A DNA stretch of 64,000 bases from Mesobacillus jeotgali (GCF_002874535.1 NZ_CP025025.1:3433312-3497311), one strand, 5' to 3'; numbered from the stretch's first letter, positions 34,281 to 44,390 are shown. Notes: generated by a model from the sequence alone, not told the origin. Numbers and translations: made by a program.

Positions 34281-34800
34281 TTCCCCGTTTTTCTCTCTTG
34301 GACAGAACGGGGCACTCTTCCGGGGTTTATGTTCCCCGTTTTTCATCTTGGACAGGAACGGGGCTCTTTTCCGGGGTTTATATTCCCCGTTTTTCATCAT
34401 GGACAAGAACGGGGCTCTTTTCCGGGGTTTATGTTCCCCGTTTTCCCTCTTGGACAGGAACGGGGCTCTTTTCCGGGGTTTATGTTCCCCGTTTTTCTCT
34501 CTTGGACAGGAACGGGGCTCTTTTCCGGGGTTTATGTTCCCCGTTTTCCCTCTTGGACAGGAACGGGGCTCTTTTCCGGGGTTTATGTTCCCCGTTTTCC
34601 CTCTTGGACAGGAACGGGGCTCTTTTCCGGGGTTTATGTTCCCCGTTTTCCCTCTTGGACAGGAACGGGGCTCTTTTACGGGGTTTATGTTCCCCGTTTT
34701 TCCATCTTGGACAGGAACGGGGCTCTTTTACGGGGTTTATGTTCCCCGTTTTCCCTCTTGGACAGGAACGGGGCTCTTTTCGGGGTTTATGTTCCCCGTT
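34281..34800. repeat. 51 bp minisatellite, about 10 units
   Basis: Units starting with TTCCCCGTTTT begin at 34281, 34332, 34383, 34434, 34485, 34537, 34588, 34639, 34690, 34742 and 34792 (period 50-52, mostly 51). Each carries CCCCGTT-type and AACGGGG-type inverted arms around TGGACAGGAACGGGG, so the array would fold into serial hairpins. All three forward frames stay open because the unit has no stop; there is no ribosome binding site. Confidence 0.9.
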
Positions 34801-34847
34801 TTTCCTTTTTTAACTGAGACCGGGCAATTTAAATCGTCTAAAACAAA

Positions 34848-34878
34848 AAAAAGCCAGGATTCAATACCTGGCTTTGTC
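34848..34878 (-). terminator. Terminator of ytpB
   Basis: Minus-strand stem AAGCCAGG/CCTGGCTT, then TTTTTTTT. Confidence 0.88.
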
Positions 34879-34890
34879 ACAATTTCACTA

Positions 34891-35985
34891 TCATTTAATA
34901 AACGCCCTCACCACTCCTGAGGGAACCCACCTCTGCAATGACCGATAAGCTCGTCCATTAATATAAAAGAAGTAGCTGACGGGGCCGGCTGTCTTGATCA
35001 TTTCCCTGGCCAGTTTTCTGATTCTTTCCTGGCGCCTTACTTTATCATCGGACAGGTAAACGCCGAGGAGGCCGCGGTTGATCAGTTTATGGAATCTTTG
35101 ATGGGGAAGCTTGGCCGTATGATGATCGGCATGTTGTACAAAGTGGCGCAAGCGCTCAAACAAAGCTTCTTCATTTTCATAATAAAAACAAAAGTTCAAA
35201 TCGCCGCCTTCCCTGTCTTCTTCCTGGTCGATGAAATAATCGAGAAGGATGTGAAGGCCTTGTATGTAGGGGAAATATCCGTTGCGAATGCTGTCGGCGT
35301 ATTCAGGTTTAAAATCATCGCGGAGCGCATAGGATACCAGGCAAAAGATTCCTAGCGTCGATCCGGCGCAAGCTGAGAATTCATACCACTCCATGTCTGG
35401 AATATTTTCACGATGGCCATCAAACCATGTTTGCAGCCTTGGGACACGGTCTTTTACCTCAACATGCTTGTGGATTTGCAAATCGCAATAATAGTCACAA
35501 AGCTCGCCAAAATGATGTTGGATATCATGGTAGTGATCTAGCTCAGACAGGACTTCCCGGCAGACGGTCACCAGTTCAATGAGATATCCCCCGTCATTCT
35601 GGTCTTCCCGCTCCCGATAATAATTTTTCAATTGACGATCCGTATCCAGGGCATCTGCCATCGATTCATGCAGCGCAGCGAAATCAGCTGGATCCAGTGA
35701 TGTACTGCGGTCACAAAGATTATCAAGGTAATCGCTGATCGTCTGGTAAGCCACTATGAAACGGATCGCTTTTTTATAATTCTTTTTCGCGGTCAGGCTC
35801 AAAATCGAGCCTCCTTCGCAATGGAAGGTTTTATGCTCGATACTGGACAATGCCTGTTTCCTTAATTCCGGGTTCGGGATTTCCTCTGCCCTGCTCTTCC
35901 AATACGCCAGCTCCCTGTGTACTTGGGGCAGAACTTGTTTGTATACACGGTACATTAAACTGATTGGCATAGATGGTATCAACAT
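34891..35985 (-). CDS. ytpB: Tetraprenyl-beta-curcumene synthase (YtpB family)
   Basis: A 364-residue terpene synthase of the DUF2600 family. The Asp-rich metal motif is in TISDYLDNLCDRS near residue 88, and DYFIDQEEDREGGD near residue 245 supplies a second acidic cluster. It converts a C35 prenyl diphosphate to tetraprenyl-beta-curcumene, a precursor of sesquarterpenes. ATG at 35985 follows AAGGTG. It lies just ahead of ytpA on the same strand. Confidence 0.9.
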   Translation of the reverse strand: MLIPSMPISLMYRVYKQVLPQVHRELAYWKSRAEEIPNPELRKQALSSIEHKTFHCEGGSILSLTAKKNYKKAIRFIVAYQTISDYLDNLCDRSTSLDPADFAALHESMADALDTDRQLKNYYREREDQNDGGYLIELVTVCREVLSELDHYHDIQHHFGELCDYYCDLQIHKHVEVKDRVPRLQTWFDGHRENIPDMEWYEFSACAGSTLGIFCLVSYALRDDFKPEYADSIRNGYFPYIQGLHILLDYFIDQEEDREGGDLNFCFYYENEEALFERLRHFVQHADHHTAKLPHQRFHKLINRGLLGVYLSDDKVRRQERIRKLAREMIKTAGPVSYFFYINGRAYRSLQRWVPSGVVRAFIK

Positions 35986-36021
35986 GTATACACCTTCATC
36001 CTTTCCATGTAAAACAAATAT

Positions 36022-36825
36022 CTAATAAACATACCCGATTGCCTTCAGCTGGCTGATGACAAAATCATGTGCGTAATCAAAAACCTCTTCGCGTTCAGGT
36101 TCGTTGAACACTTCATGATAGCAATTAGGCCATTCTTTATATCTTTTTTCAGAGAGCGGAGCATTGTTGAACCATTCTTTCACAGAACGTTTATCCACAA
36201 TCCGATCATCACCGCCCTGCACCAGTAGTGTTGGAACGTCCTGGACTTTACTCATGTTATCAAAGGCTTGATCCATTGCCGCAATGAGTTCACGGTACCA
36301 GCGGATTGATACCTTGGTAAGATAGAGTGAGTCATTTGCATCCACAGCTCTCACATCTTCATTTCTTGTGGCCATTTCAACCGTCAGGCCTGGCGACATC
36401 CGCATGGCGGGAACTAGGACATTCAAGCCGTGCGAAAGCATATCCAGCATTTTCGAAGGATAATTGACCAAACCAAGACATGGCGATGACAAAATGAGTC
36501 CGGCAATTTCAACACGTTCCTCCTGCAGCATGCGGATCGCTACAAGCCCTCCCATGCTATGGCCGAGCAAAAATACTGGCAGGTCAAATTCATAAGCTGC
36601 CTCAACCCATTCTTTTACTTCCAAAATGTACTCATCAAATGAATCAATATGGCCACGGTTTGCTCTTGTTGTTAATCCCTGTCCAGGCAAATCACCCATT
36701 ATGACATGAAATCCCGATGAGCGCCAAGCTTCAATCAGCCATCCGTAACGCCTGTGATGCTCGAGGGCACCATGAATCATAACGATTACAGCCTTAGCAT
36801 CCCCGTCAGCTTCCCATTTCCACAT
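36022..36825 (-). CDS. ytpA: Alpha/beta-hydrolase, lysophospholipase type (YtpA family)
   Basis: A 267-residue serine hydrolase. The oxyanion segment is VIVMIHGALEHHRRYGW, the nucleophile elbow GHSMGGLVAI, and the later GGDDRIVDKRS and CYHEVFNEPEREE segments supply Asp and His. In B. subtilis YtpA is linked to bacilysocin synthesis from phosphatidylglycerol. ATG at 36825 (MWKW...) follows GGGGGA and agrees with the B. subtilis start; two upstream codons are possible. It ends 37 bases before ytpB. Confidence 0.88.
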   Translation of the reverse strand: MWKWEADGDAKAVIVMIHGALEHHRRYGWLIEAWRSSGFHVIMGDLPGQGLTTRANRGHIDSFDEYILEVKEWVEAAYEFDLPVFLLGHSMGGLVAIRMLQEERVEIAGLILSSPCLGLVNYPSKMLDMLSHGLNVLVPAMRMSPGLTVEMATRNEDVRAVDANDSLYLTKVSIRWYRELIAAMDQAFDNMSKVQDVPTLLVQGGDDRIVDKRSVKEWFNNAPLSEKRYKEWPNCYHEVFNEPEREEVFDYAHDFVISQLKAIGYVY

Positions 36826-36939
36826 GACCATTCCCCCACTCAAATACTTTTTCTTTCTTTAAAAGAACTATAATATATAATTAGTGAAAAATAAAAATGA
36901 AAGCACTGATAAAATCTATTTTATTTAGGAGTGTATTTT

Positions 36940-37464
36940 ATGATTTATTCTTACAAAGGCAAGACACCTAAAATAGCGGATTCCGCTTTTATTGCAGATT
37001 ATGTAACGATTAGCGGGGATGTTGAAATCGGCGAGGAATCGAGCGTCTGGTTTAACACCTCGATCCGTGGCGACGTCGCTCCCACGATTATCGGTAATAA
37101 AGTGAATATACAGGATAACTCTGTCCTCCACCAAAGCCCCAATAACCCTTTGATTCTTGAGGATGAAGTGACTGTTGGCCACCAGGTCGTCCTCCACAGC
37201 TGCGTCATTCGAAAAAAAGCATTGATTGGGATGGGCTCAATCATCCTCGACCAAGCTGATATCGGAGAAGGTGCTTTCATTGGTGCCGGCAGCCTTGTAC
37301 CTCAAGGCAAAAAAATTCCGCCGAACACGCTTGCATTCGGACGCCCAGCCAAAGTCATCCGCGAGCTGAATGAAGAAGACATTCGAGACATGGAACGAAT
37401 CTCAAGAGAGTATGCCGAGAAAGGACAATACTATAAAAACCTACAAAACAAAGAAAATGATTAA
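36940..37464 (+). CDS. ytoA: Gamma-carbonic anhydrase family (left-handed beta-helix)
   Basis: A 174-residue protein with hexapeptide (I/V-x-G-D/E) repeats of a left-handed beta-helix, such as VTISGDVEIGEESSV and IGMGSIILDQADIGEG. Zinc-ligand histidines are at GNKVNIQDNSVLHQSP and VTVGHQVVLHSC. The Arg, Asp and Gln residues around them (SIRGDVA, NIQDNSV) are typical. The family includes CamH-like enzymes with weak or no CO2-hydration activity. ATG at 36940 follows TTAGGAGTG; the extension to 36931 is not needed. Confidence 0.9.
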   Translation: MIYSYKGKTPKIADSAFIADYVTISGDVEIGEESSVWFNTSIRGDVAPTIIGNKVNIQDNSVLHQSPNNPLILEDEVTVGHQVVLHSCVIRKKALIGMGSIILDQADIGEGAFIGAGSLVPQGKKIPPNTLAFGRPAKVIRELNEEDIRDMERISREYAEKGQYYKNLQNKEND

Positions 37465-37550
37465 TTAAACAAATCCCGCATCAGTCCGATATTAATTTAT
37501 ATATTATACCCTGCAATTATAAAAATATGCGGACGGGCCAGGTGATCGAA

Positions 37551-38429
37551 GTGGATATGTTATATATATCAATTGCGGCTGTTGTACCTCTGCTAGTCTT
37601 GTTTTTTCTGTTAATCCGAAATCAAAATAGCATGATAAAATCCATCTTGATGTTCTTGTTTGTTTTTACATCAGTAGCCGGAGCCTTCCTGCTCGAGAAC
37701 CTGCAGGCTTCACATGTCGCCAAGGCTGTAGAGTCTGTCAAACAATGGCTTGATGAGCCCGAACAAAGTGCACTACGAGAGGCAGCTATGATAGAAGAAT
37801 ACAAACCTGAAATCATCCCAATAAAAAAACAGATTCTCCTGGATGCTCCGGCCATCTGGCAGATGCCTGAGCTCCCAAGAGGATGTGAAGTCACAAGTCT
37901 CGCCATGCTCCTGCAGTTCAAGGATATTCAAGTGGACAAGCTGACACTGGCCAGGGAAGTAAAGAAAAACCCGGCTGAATACCGGCTCCAAAATGGCAAA
38001 ATCTATTTTGGCGATCCTAATGAAGGATTTGTCGGCAATATGTACACCTATACCCAACCAGGACTAGGTGTCTATCACAAACCGATTGCTGAACTGGCAG
38101 AACAATATCTTCCTGGGAAAATACAGGACCTTACAGGCGCAGATTTCCAGGAACTTAAAATCCACCTATCAGATAACCGGCCAGTATGGATCATCACGAA
38201 TACTGAATATAAAAGATTGAACGATAGCTTTTTCCAAACATGGTATACACCTAATGGAGAAGTCAAAGTTACAACAAAAGAGCATTCTGTATTGGTTACC
38301 GGTTATGATGAAAGTTCGGTTTATTTCAACGACCCGTTAACAGGTGAGAAAAATAAAAAAGCACCCATGAAAGACTTCGTGGAAGCCTGGGTGCAGATGG
38401 GAAGGCAAGCAGTTACCTACCTTCCCTGA
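37551..38429 (+). CDS. Membrane-anchored C39-like papain-fold peptidase (YvpB-like)
   Basis: A 292-residue protein: an N-terminal transmembrane helix or two (residues about 3-45), then an outside domain. It has the peptidase C39-like motifs LPRGCEVTSLAMLL (catalytic Cys, about residue 112), EHSVLVTGYDESS (His) and VYFNDPLTG (Asn/Asp). Such proteins cleave peptides or wall-linked peptides; the substrate is unknown. GTG at 37551 follows CCAGGTG; ATG at 37557 is an alternative. It stands at the end of the ytoA region and has a strong terminator inside the opposite asnB 3' end. Confidence 0.8.
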   Translation: MDMLYISIAAVVPLLVLFFLLIRNQNSMIKSILMFLFVFTSVAGAFLLENLQASHVAKAVESVKQWLDEPEQSALREAAMIEEYKPEIIPIKKQILLDAPAIWQMPELPRGCEVTSLAMLLQFKDIQVDKLTLAREVKKNPAEYRLQNGKIYFGDPNEGFVGNMYTYTQPGLGVYHKPIAELAEQYLPGKIQDLTGADFQELKIHLSDNRPVWIITNTEYKRLNDSFFQTWYTPNGEVKVTTKEHSVLVTGYDESSVYFNDPLTGEKNKKAPMKDFVEAWVQMGRQAVTYLP

Positions 38430-38432
38430 TTT

Positions 38433-40328
38433 TTAAGATTGTAATACTTTCTGAGCCTCATACTCCTTCTGGAAGGAGTATTTTTTTTCGACATAAACAT
38501 CATGCCACATCATGAACATCAGCACTGTCCAGATTTTGCGACTATTGTCAGCCTTGTTCTGGCAGTGGTCATCCAATAGCTTCAATAAGTAAGACTTATT
38601 GATTAGATGCTCTGTGTTGCTTTCCTTGATGATGTTCTTTGCCCACTCGTTCATTTCATTCTTCAGCCAGTGGCGAATCGGCACCGGGAAGCCAAGCTTT
38701 TTGCGTGTAAGAACGTGATCAGGTACAACGCCTTCAGCCGCTTTACGCAAAATGTACTTGGTTGTGTTGTTAGCTGTTTTCAAGCTCGTTGGAATCTTAG
38801 AAGCTGTCTCGAAAACAATCTTATCAAGGAATGGTACGCGAAGCTCCAAAGAATGAGCCATCGTCATTTTATCCGCCTTCAATAAAATGTCTCCGCGCAT
38901 CCAGGTGTGGATATCGATATATTGCATTGTATCAACCGGATCGTAGCCTCTGCTCTCGCGATAAAGAGGCTTTGTGATATCTCTGTAATCGTACTGTCCA
39001 TTATAAACGTGGAGCAGCTCGCTCTTCTCTTTTTCAGTGAACATCTTCGCATTTCCAATGTAACGCTCTTCCATAGGCGTCACACCGCGTTCGATGAAGC
39101 TCTTGCCCTTCATGCCCTCTGGCATCATTTTAGAAATGCCCTTCAGCATCGACTTCCCTACCTGGGGAATCTTGTTGAACATTTCTAGATCCTGCGGCTC
39201 ACGGTAAATGTTATAGCCACCGAACAGTTCATCGGCACCTTCTCCGGAAAGGACAACTGTTACATGTTTCCTTGCTTCACGGGCAACGAAGTACAAAGGT
39301 ATAGCAGCCGGGTCTGCGAGCGGGTCATCCATATGCCACATGATTTTCGGAAGTTCATCCATATATTCCTGAGGACTGATCACATAGCTGATGTTTTCAA
39401 CACCGAGCCGATCAGCCGTTTCCTTCGCGACATCAATCTCGCTGAAACCATTTTGTTGAAATCCAACAGAGAAAGTCTTGATTGAAGGATGGTATTGCTT
39501 TGCAATTGACGCGATGATCGAGGAATCAATCCCGCCAGAAAGGAAAGAACCAACTGGCACATCACTGCGCATGTGGATTTTCACGGATTCGAACAGGACA
39601 TCCCTGATCTCCTTCGTGAACTCATCCTCGGATTTGTGGATTGGCGAGAAGCTCGCTTTCCAGTAACGCTTGATTTCCATCGGCGAACCAATTTTCTTTG
39701 TAAAATAATGCCCTGGCTCAAGCTTGTAGATGCCTTCAGACATTGTATTTGGTTCTGGAACGAATTGATAAGTCAGGTAGTGCTGTAATGCCTTGTAATC
39801 GAGGACATCATTCTCAAGCGCAAGCAAAATGCTCTTCTTTTCAGACCCGAAGAATGTACGATTCTCATCTTCAAAGTAGAAAAATGGCTTGATGCCGAAA
39901 TGGTCACGCGCACCGTAAAGGATCTGCTCCTGTTTATCCCAGATGACAAACGCGAACATCCCGCGAAGCTTGTCAACAGCCTGCTCTTTATAATGGCTGT
40001 ATAGGGCGATGATCACTTCTGTGTCCGAATGAGTTTCGAAGGTAAGTCCTTCTTCAATCAACTCTTCACGAAGCTCAAGATAGTTGTAGATTTCCCCGTT
40101 GAAAATGATCCAGTAGCGCTCATTTTCATAGGTCAATGGCTGATGGCCAGCCTCAAGGTCAATGATGCTCAGACGACGGAAGCCGAACTGGATATGCTCA
40201 TCATAGAAATATCCATCATCATCAGGACCACGGTGGGTGATGATGTCATTCATATTTTTAAACAGCTGCTTGTCATCGCTGCTGAATTCCTGTGCATTTT
40301 CATGTACACAACCGATAAAGCCACACAT
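38433..40328 (-). CDS. asnB: Asparagine synthase, glutamine-hydrolysing
   Basis: A 631-residue two-domain enzyme that makes asparagine from aspartate, ATP and glutamine. The N-terminal Cys follows the initiator Met (MCGFIGC), so the glutaminase is of the Ntn class II type; THRGPDDDGYF is the family signature. The ATP-PP loop is SFLSGGIDSSII, and SGEGADELFGGY and LLKADKMTMAHSLELRVPF complete the synthetase domain. ATG at 40328 follows AAGGTG with nine bases and sets Cys2 as nucleophile; the longer frame to 40427 is not coding. Confidence 0.96.
   Translation of the reverse strand: MCGFIGCVHENAQEFSSDDKQLFKNMNDIITHRGPDDDGYFYDEHIQFGFRRLSIIDLEAGHQPLTYENERYWIIFNGEIYNYLELREELIEEGLTFETHSDTEVIIALYSHYKEQAVDKLRGMFAFVIWDKQEQILYGARDHFGIKPFFYFEDENRTFFGSEKKSILLALENDVLDYKALQHYLTYQFVPEPNTMSEGIYKLEPGHYFTKKIGSPMEIKRYWKASFSPIHKSEDEFTKEIRDVLFESVKIHMRSDVPVGSFLSGGIDSSIIASIAKQYHPSIKTFSVGFQQNGFSEIDVAKETADRLGVENISYVISPQEYMDELPKIMWHMDDPLADPAAIPLYFVAREARKHVTVVLSGEGADELFGGYNIYREPQDLEMFNKIPQVGKSMLKGISKMMPEGMKGKSFIERGVTPMEERYIGNAKMFTEKEKSELLHVYNGQYDYRDITKPLYRESRGYDPVDTMQYIDIHTWMRGDILLKADKMTMAHSLELRVPFLDKIVFETASKIPTSLKTANNTTKYILRKAAEGVVPDHVLTRKKLGFPVPIRHWLKNEMNEWAKNIIKESNTEHLINKSYLLKLLDDHCQNKADNSRKIWTVLMFMMWHDVYVEKKYSFQKEYEAQKVLQS
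38460..38488 (+). terminator. Terminator of the C39-like gene, inside the asnB 3' coding end
   Basis: Stem ACTCCTTC/GAAGGAGT with a TG loop, followed by TTTTTTTT, on the plus strand. It lies about 30 bases past the plus-strand stop and overlaps the last codons of asnB. Confidence 0.85.
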
Positions 40329-40536
40329 TATGTACTTCACCTTCTCCATTTCAGATAAAAATTTATTGTTATTTTCCAATGATTTTACTACCCTAAAAAC
40401 ATACCATCTAATACTATCATTAAACACAAAGTTTTTGCAGTAAAATCTGTGGGAAATTTAAGGTAATACTCTATTTTACACCTTTTGGACCATTCGCAAA
40501 CCCAAGGGCTTTTCGCGTCTTCCTTGATTAGACGGC

Positions 40537-40576
40537 AAATAATAAAGGGAGTTACATATTTCTATGCAACTCCCTT
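40537..40576 (-). terminator. Terminator of metK
   Basis: Minus-strand stem AAGGGAGTTGCAT/ATGTAACTCCCTT with loop AGAAAT, followed by TATTATTT. Confidence 0.8.
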
Positions 40577-40582
40577 GTGATT

Positions 40583-41785
40583 TTATTTTCCTTGCGCTTG
40601 AGTGCGAAGTGCCTCAGCCTTGTCTGTACGCTCCCATGGAAGGTCAACGTCAGAACGGCCGAAGTGTCCATAAGCAGCTGTCTGCTTGTAGATTGGCTTG
40701 CGCAGGTCAAGCATGTTGATGATCCCAGCCGGGCGAAGGTCGAAGTTGTTTTCTACAACGTCGATCAAGACATCTTCGCTCACTTTGCCTGTTCCGAATG
40801 TATCGATTGAAATCGATACCGGACGAGCAACGCCGATTGCGTAAGCAAGCTGAACTTCAACTTTTTCAGCAAGGCCAGCAGCTACGATGTTCTTCGCAAC
40901 GTAACGTGCAGCGTATGCAGCTGAACGGTCAACTTTTGTAGGATCCTTACCAGAGAATGCGCCGCCGCCGTGGCGAGCATATCCGCCGTAAGTATCAACG
41001 ATGATCTTGCGGCCAGTAAGTCCTGCATCACCCTGTGGTCCGCCGATTACGAAACGGCCAGTTGGGTTGATGAAGTATTTTGTGTTCTCGTCAATCAATT
41101 CTGCTGGTACAACAGGCTTGATGACATGTTCTTTAAGGTTGCGCTGGATTTGCTCAAGCGAAACTTCTGGGTGGTGTTGAGTTGAGATAACGATTGTATC
41201 GATGCGAACAGGCTTGTCGTTCTCATCGTATTCAACTGTCACCTGAGTTTTACCGTCCGGACGAAGGTATGGAAGGATTTCTTCCTTACGCACCTCAGTC
41301 AGGCGGCGTGAAATTTTGTGTGCCAATGATATTGGAAGAGGCATAAGCTCTTTCGTTTCGTTGCAGGCAAAACCGAACATCAAGCCCTGGTCTCCCGCTC
41401 CGATTGCTTCGATTTCTTCATCTGACATTTGGCCTTCACGTGCTTCAAGTGCCTGGTCAACACCCATTGCGATGTCAGCAGACTGCTCGTCGATTGAAGT
41501 CAAAACTGCACAAGTTTCAGAGTCGAAACCGTACTTAGCGCGAGTGTAGCCAATTTCCTTGACTGTTTCACGAACGATCTTCGGAATATCTACGTATGTA
41601 GATGTAGTGATTTCCCCTGCAACTAGTACAAGGCCTGTAGTAACTGATGTTTCAGCAGCAACACGTGCATTAGCATCTTTTGCAAGGATCGCATCTAAAA
41701 TCGCGTCAGAAATCTGATCGCAAATTTTATCAGGATGGCCTTCTGTTACTGATTCAGAAGTGAACAAACGGCGTTTGTTTGACAT
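40583..41785 (-). CDS. metK: S-adenosylmethionine synthetase
   Basis: A 400-residue enzyme that makes S-adenosylmethionine from methionine and ATP. Signatures: [20 protein letters not shown] near the N-terminus, [12 protein letters not shown], and [19 protein letters not shown] (phosphate-binding loop). The full family length is present. ATG at 41785 follows AGGGAGG and gives the N-terminus [13 protein letters not shown]; the frame extends to 41830 without a second site. Expression is controlled by the SAM-I riboswitch upstream. Confidence 0.97.
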   Translation of the reverse strand: MSNKRRLFTSESVTEGHPDKICDQISDAILDAILAKDANARVAAETSVTTGLVLVAGEITTSTYVDIPKIVRETVKEIGYTRAKYGFDSETCAVLTSIDEQSADIAMGVDQALEAREGQMSDEEIEAIGAGDQGLMFGFACNETKELMPLPISLAHKISRRLTEVRKEEILPYLRPDGKTQVTVEYDENDKPVRIDTIVISTQHHPEVSLEQIQRNLKEHVIKPVVPAELIDENTKYFINPTGRFVIGGPQGDAGLTGRKIIVDTYGGYARHGGGAFSGKDPTKVDRSAAYAARYVAKNIVAAGLAEKVEVQLAYAIGVARPVSISIDTFGTGKVSEDVLIDVVENNFDLRPAGIINMLDLRKPIYKQTAAYGHFGRSDVDLPWERTDKAEALRTQAQGK

Positions 41786-42020
41786 CTGAGTTCCTCCCTT
41801 ATTTATAAAAATTGATCGAGGCTGTCCCAATACAGACCTCGGGTTGATACGGTACTCATTCCCTATGTAGTATGAAATAAACGCTGAGTTTTTATTAGAA
41901 AAATTTGTTCAGGATTCATGGTGAATTTCTTTTTTTCCTAATTTTCACCCACGGGAGCAATGACACCTAAGAAGGCAGTCCGATTGCATTCTCATGCATT
42001 TGGACAGAAAAAAGCAATAT

Positions 42021-42213
42021 AAAAAACCTCTCCAATTTCGAGGAAAGGTTTATGCTTAAATCCGCGCCTTTCGCTCTTATCGTTCAAGGGCAGTTCCCTT
42101 GCGTCAGGTTAGCACCTTTGCCCGGAAATAGCAGCATTCCAAAAGCTGTTTTTTCACGTCTGCAGGTTGCTGGGTTTCATTGGGCCTGTCCCTCCACCAG
42201 CTCGGGATAAGAG
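42021..42213 (-). promoter_or_regulatory. SAM-I (S-box) riboswitch of metK
   Basis: The aptamer spans 42074-42213 with P1 arms CTCTTATC and GATAAGAG, and the core GAGGGACAGGCCCAATGAA then CCCAGCAACC. The expression-platform terminator AACCTTTCCTCG/GGAGAGGTT plus TTTTTT lies at 42021-42052. Binding of S-adenosylmethionine stabilises the terminator. Confidence 0.97.
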
Positions 42214-42232
42214 AGTATCCGTTCAAGACCAA

Positions 42233-42261
42233 ATCATAACGAAACTACAATTGCATGTCAA
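42233..42261 (-). promoter_or_regulatory. Sigma-A promoter of metK
   Basis: Minus-strand TTGACA, 17-base spacer, TATGAT. Start is about 12 bases before the S-box aptamer. Confidence 0.85.
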
Positions 42262-42399
42262 TGATTTTCTCGGTAAATTTGTCGATTGTTGTTGAAAGTT
42301 TTTTTGTATAATAAAATGGCCTCATAATGCTTCTTTTTGCTTGACTATATAAAGAAAGAATTATATAACGCAAGTTAGGTACAAGGTAATTTTTCGAGT

Positions 42400-42440
42400 C
42401 ATTAGTATAGATTAATTAAACTAATGTGTTATACTAATAC
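42400..42440 (+). promoter_or_regulatory. CcpN-type operators at the pckA promoter
   Basis: TGTGTTATACT at 42425-42435 is a full match to the CcpN consensus TRTGHYATAYW (from B. subtilis), and a 9 of 11 match lies in reverse orientation at about 42401-42413. They form the ATTAGTATA/TATACTAAT dyad (9 bp arms). The -10 hexamer TATACT (42430-42435) sits inside the operator. Confidence 0.7.
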
Positions 42441-42494
42441 CGAGATGTAAACACTTACAAAATATTAAACTTTTAAAAAGGAAGGTATTCTCCG

Positions 42495-44084
42495 ATGAAT
42501 GTTGTAGGAATATCAAATGAACTTTCAGCATTATTAAAAGGAAACAATGTAAAGGTGCAGTTATCTGTTCCCCAGCTTGTTGAAAAAGTCTTGAACCGAA
42601 ACGAAGGGCTCCTGACTTCAACTGGTGCCGTAAGAGCAACCACTGGAAAGTATACTGGCCGTTCACCTAAAGATAAATTCATTGTCGAAGAAGAATCCGT
42701 GAAGGACAAAATTGACTGGGGCTCTGTCAACCAGCCGATTTCCGAGGAATCTTTTACAAAACTATATAATAAGGTATTGAACTTCCTTAAAGAAAAAGAA
42801 GAAGTATTTGTATTCAAAGGATTTGCGGGTGCTGATAAGAAATACCAGCTTCCAATCCAGGTTATCAATGAATACGCCTGGCACAACCTTTTCGCTCATC
42901 AATTGTTCATCCGACCAACGGAGGAAGAGCTTGTTGATCATGAATCTGAATTCACGGTTATTTCTGCACCAACTTTCAAGGCGGATCCTAAAGTTGATGG
43001 CACGAATTCCGAGACATTCATCATTGTTTCTTTTGCACAGCGCGTCGTATTGATCGGCGGAACAGAATATGCGGGTGAAATGAAGAAGTCGATTTTCTCC
43101 GTGATGAACTATTTGCTGCCTGAAAATGGGATCCTTTCCATGCATTGCTCGGCAAACGTGGGACGCGAAGGCGATGTTGCATTGTTCTTCGGTCTTTCCG
43201 GAACAGGAAAGACAACTTTATCAGCTGATAACAATCGCCGACTGATTGGTGATGATGAGCATGGCTGGTCAGCTAACGGTGTATTCAACATCGAGGGTGG
43301 ATGCTATGCGAAGTGCATTAACTTATCCAAGGAAAAAGAACCGCAAATTTATGATGCGATCCGTTTCGGTTCTGTACTTGAAAATGTCGTTGTCGATGAA
43401 GAAACTCGTGTTGCGGACTATGATGACGGCAGCCTGACTGAAAATACACGTGCAGCTTATCCAATCCAGGCAATTGAAAACATCGTGGACCCAAGCATTG
43501 CCGGACATCCAAACGCAATTGTGTTCCTGACTGCCGACGCTTTCGGAGTTCTGCCTCCAATCGCCAAGCTTACAAAGGAACAGGCAATGTACCATTTCTT
43601 GAGCGGATATACTTCAAAGCTTGCTGGAACTGAGCGCGGCATCACATCACCGCAGGCAACGTTCTCGACTTGCTTCGGCTCACCTTTCCTTCCGCTTGCA
43701 GCAACAAGATACGCCGAAATGCTCGGTGAAAAAATCGACGAGCACAACGCGAAGGTATTCCTTGTGAACACAGGATGGACAGGCGGAGAATATGGCACTG
43801 GCAGCCGCATGAAGCTTGCATACACTCGCGCAATGGTCCAGGCAGCACTTGAAGGCGAATTGAACAACGTCGAAACCGTCAAAGACGAAATCTTCGGCCT
43901 GGATATTCCGTCACATGTACCAGGTGTACCTGACGACGTCCTTCAGCCAGTCAAAACATGGAGCGACAAAGAAGCCTACTACGCAAAAGCAAACGAACTT
44001 GCTGGCAAGTTCCGCGAAAACTTTAAGAAGTTCTCAAACGTACCTTCTGAGATCGAAGAAAAAGGCGGACCGACAGCGAAATAA
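42495..44084 (+). CDS. pckA: Phosphoenolpyruvate carboxykinase, ATP-dependent
   Basis: A 529-residue enzyme that turns oxaloacetate and ATP to phosphoenolpyruvate, the first step of gluconeogenesis. Kinase-1a motif [11 protein letters not shown] and kinase-2 DDEHGW are present, with Lys/His active residues at [12 protein letters not shown] and [11 protein letters not shown] at 42495 follows AAAGGAAGG. The CcpN-like operators fit repression in the presence of glucose. The adjacent MITE-like copy begins eight bases after the stop codon. Confidence 0.97.
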   Translation: MNVVGISNELSALLKGNNVKVQLSVPQLVEKVLNRNEGLLTSTGAVRATTGKYTGRSPKDKFIVEEESVKDKIDWGSVNQPISEESFTKLYNKVLNFLKEKEEVFVFKGFAGADKKYQLPIQVINEYAWHNLFAHQLFIRPTEEELVDHESEFTVISAPTFKADPKVDGTNSETFIIVSFAQRVVLIGGTEYAGEMKKSIFSVMNYLLPENGILSMHCSANVGREGDVALFFGLSGTGKTTLSADNNRRLIGDDEHGWSANGVFNIEGGCYAKCINLSKEKEPQIYDAIRFGSVLENVVVDEETRVADYDDGSLTENTRAAYPIQAIENIVDPSIAGHPNAIVFLTADAFGVLPPIAKLTKEQAMYHFLSGYTSKLAGTERGITSPQATFSTCFGSPFLPLAATRYAEMLGEKIDEHNAKVFLVNTGWTGGEYGTGSRMKLAYTRAMVQAALEGELNNVETVKDEIFGLDIPSHVPGVPDDVLQPVKTWSDKEAYYAKANELAGKFRENFKKFSNVPSEIEEKGGPTAK

Positions 44085-44092
44085 GAACAAAA

Positions 44093-44323
44093 AGCGCAAG
44101 CGCCTCGTTCAGCCCCGACAAGCGCTGGAGGGCCGACCAGTGAAGTCGTTCTTTGACTTCATTGGGCGGATCGAAATCGAAAAGTATAGCCGACTGCCCA
44201 GAAACGCAGAAACTGGAGACTCCGACAAAGAAGCGATTTTTGCTTCTGCCGGCGGAGTTGAAGTTTCGGAGTTTCTAGGAGGCGAAACTAGACAAGTGAC
44301 TCGAGGGGCTAGGCGCTGGAGCT
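44093..44323. repeat. MITE-like intergenic repeat, copy 3 (subtype A)
   Basis: 231 bp, closely matching copy 1 throughout, with both terminal arms and the nested GAAGCGATTTTTGCTTC hairpin. It begins eight bases past the pckA stop. Confidence 0.88.
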
Positions 44324-44345
44324 AGATTAAAAAAACCGCATTGAG

Positions 44346-44385
44346 TTATCCACAACTCAATACCTTTATAAATTCCTTATCCACA
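44346..44385. other. Two DnaA-box-like sites between repeat copies
   Basis: Exact TTATCCACA at 44346-44354 and 44377-44385, same orientation, 31 bases apart, lying between copies 3 and 4. Confidence 0.5.
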
Positions 44386-44390
44386 AGAAA

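Noticed and set aside
34281-34800. CRISPR array
   Set aside because: Units are contiguous 51 bp copies with no unique spacers and no cas genes nearby.
34136-34920. Three overlapping forward open frames of 179-225 residues with 17-residue repeats
   Set aside because: They result from a stop-free 51 bp tandem repeat read in all three frames; none has a ribosome binding site or a recognisable protein.
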